DNA from: Agapanthus africanus
Taxonomy: Eukaryota > Streptophyta > Magnoliopsida > Asparagales > Amaryllidaceae
Direction: 5' to 3'
Assembly (NCBI GenBank): GCA_030015575.1
Contig: JASDDO010000014.1
Span: 166,627,911-166,691,910, forward strand
DNA length: 64,000 bases
The notes under the pieces are model-generated. The model did no database searches and was not told where the DNA came from. It saw nothing but the letters and a program-made list of their open reading frames with translations. A program made the position numbers and the translations under genes. Positions 63,043 through 64,000 of the stretch are shown piece by piece. Each line of letters opens with the position of its first letter. Within the stretch, counting starts at the first letter, position 1.

Positions 63043-63543
63043 GGCCTTGTTTGGGAACGGAGTTAAGTTTTCTAAATCGGAGTGTCATAAAGTTGACAAA
63101 ACTTGACTCCAAAATGCTGACTTTACCTGTTTGGTATTCATTTTGGAGTTGAGATAACTGCAGCCATCCCAACTCCAATCTAATCTAAGTTTGCTACAGC
63201 TCTTATAACAAAACCAGAGTTTATTTTTAAGAGTAAATTACACTAAAACACCCTCAACTATTACTTTTGACTAAAATACCTTGAAGTTTTTTAATTACAA
63301 TAAATACATCAAACTATTATTTTAAAGGCATTTTCACTAAAATACCCTCAAAGTAGCTTGTAAGGTATCTTACTAGAGTAAAAGAAATTAAATGTATTTT
63401 AGTGAGAAAACACGATAGTTTAGAGTATCTTAGTGTAATTTACCCTATTTTAAATGGAGTTTTGGACTTGCAAAAACGGTTTGCACCCCCTTTGGCTCCA
63501 CTTTAAAAACTCCAAAATCCTAATTCCATACCCTAACTGGGCC
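63043..63543. mobile_element. MITE with GGCC...GGCC ends
   Basis: The ends GGCCTTGTTTGGGAACGG and, reversed, GGCCCAGTTAGGGTATGG match in 13 of 18 bases. Flanks are TTA and TTT, an imperfect 3-bp duplication as in PIF/Harbinger-type MITEs. Inside are inverted phrases around TTTGGAGTT and AACTCCAA. A second MITE is inserted in it. Confidence 0.55.
63233..63443. mobile_element. Small MITE nested in the first
   Basis: 211 bp with ~29-bp inverted ends: GTAAATTACACTAAAACACC on the left and, reversed, GTAAATTACACTAAGATACT on the right, both followed by a CTATA/CAACTAT-like stretch. No coding frame. Confidence 0.6.
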
Positions 63544-64000
63544 TTTGATGACAACTTGATATAATACCAATTGACCATATCTTATTCGGTAATACTTCCC
63601 TCTCCAAAATGAGAGGCCGTTTGGTTCCCAAAGGGGCCACATCAACTAAAGCAAAAAAAGAAGAGAGAAAAACAACAACAACAACAACAACTTGATATCC
63701 TCTCCTTTACACCTCCCTTTAAATAGAATTATAGAGACCCTTGTTCAAGACAGACACCACTCTTCACAAGACACCGCTTTTACATAGACAGTCAACAAAG
63801 AGACCCAATCACACTTACATCCTCCTAAGTAACAAATTTAATTTTCAAAATAAATCAATAGCTACATAACAAAATACCATGATTTTTCTTTGTTTTGCAG
63901 ATATATACCTTAAACTTTATAAATTACACTAGTGAACTTCTTAACGGTTATTTTACATCACTGCAAAATTATTATTAGAAATTTTTTAAATGACTAAAGT
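63544..64000. other. Unassigned sequence with an AAC microsatellite
   Basis: No gene is seen. A CAA/AAC repeat of ~7 units is at 63673-63693. The rest is AT-rich. Confidence 0.4.

Overview
The window is repeat-dense nuclear DNA from a flowering plant, probably a eudicot-like genome. Evidence: stacked Ty3/gypsy elements of the chromovirus (Tekay/Del-like), Tat-like and Athila-like branches, a MuDR-type transposase fragment, an L1-type LINE and several MITEs. I find no complete host gene, rRNA, tRNA or CRISPR array. The species cannot be named from sequence alone.

Left block (about 1.4-27.6 kb). A decayed Tat-like element (Tat-1) lies on the minus strand. Its primer-binding site is at 24221-24239. 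Its gag is in three pieces (24119-23271, 15946-15855, about 8585-7184). A protease remnant (5640-5180) and an integrase C-terminus (4514-3903) follow, and RT/RNase H is missing. Two elements split its gag: an Athila-like gag-protease element on the plus strand (8586-15854, 5' LTR lost) and a Tekay-like gag-only element on the minus strand (15947-23270, two ~2.9 kb LTRs). The Tat-1 LTR-like end (24245-27586) is itself a large inverted repeat, TGTTTACCG...CGGTAAACA.

Middle block (27.6-60.3 kb). A MuDR DNA-binding-domain fragment and a truncated Tekay-like LTR come first. Then there is a nest four deep. Tat-like element E (5' LTR 59496-60254, gag start, ~85-bp tandem array at 31.0-32.3 kb) is split by chromovirus D (32478-59129, TSD GTTGT). 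D is split by gag-only Tat-like element B (39812-56652, TSD GGCGG). B contains Athila-like element C (44775-52098). D also carries a 347-bp hAT-type MITE with an 8-bp TSD. C encodes the only long clean frame in the block, a 622-codon protein without recognisable capsid, zinc-knuckle or protease motifs.

Right end (60.3-64 kb). This is lower in LTR elements: a LINE 3' fragment, a possible first exon near 62.5-62.7 kb and a MITE nested in another MITE.

The most unusual signal is structural. Tat-1 and B carry arrays of short hairpins whose arms change sequence from unit to unit while still pairing. They also share a ~47-nt GCCC...GGGC element present in at least seven full copies, with paired arm changes. 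Their LTRs hold rows of short palindromes and CACGTG-type hairpins. Elements B, C, G and the Athila-like element all lack pol, so each would depend on proteins supplied in trans.
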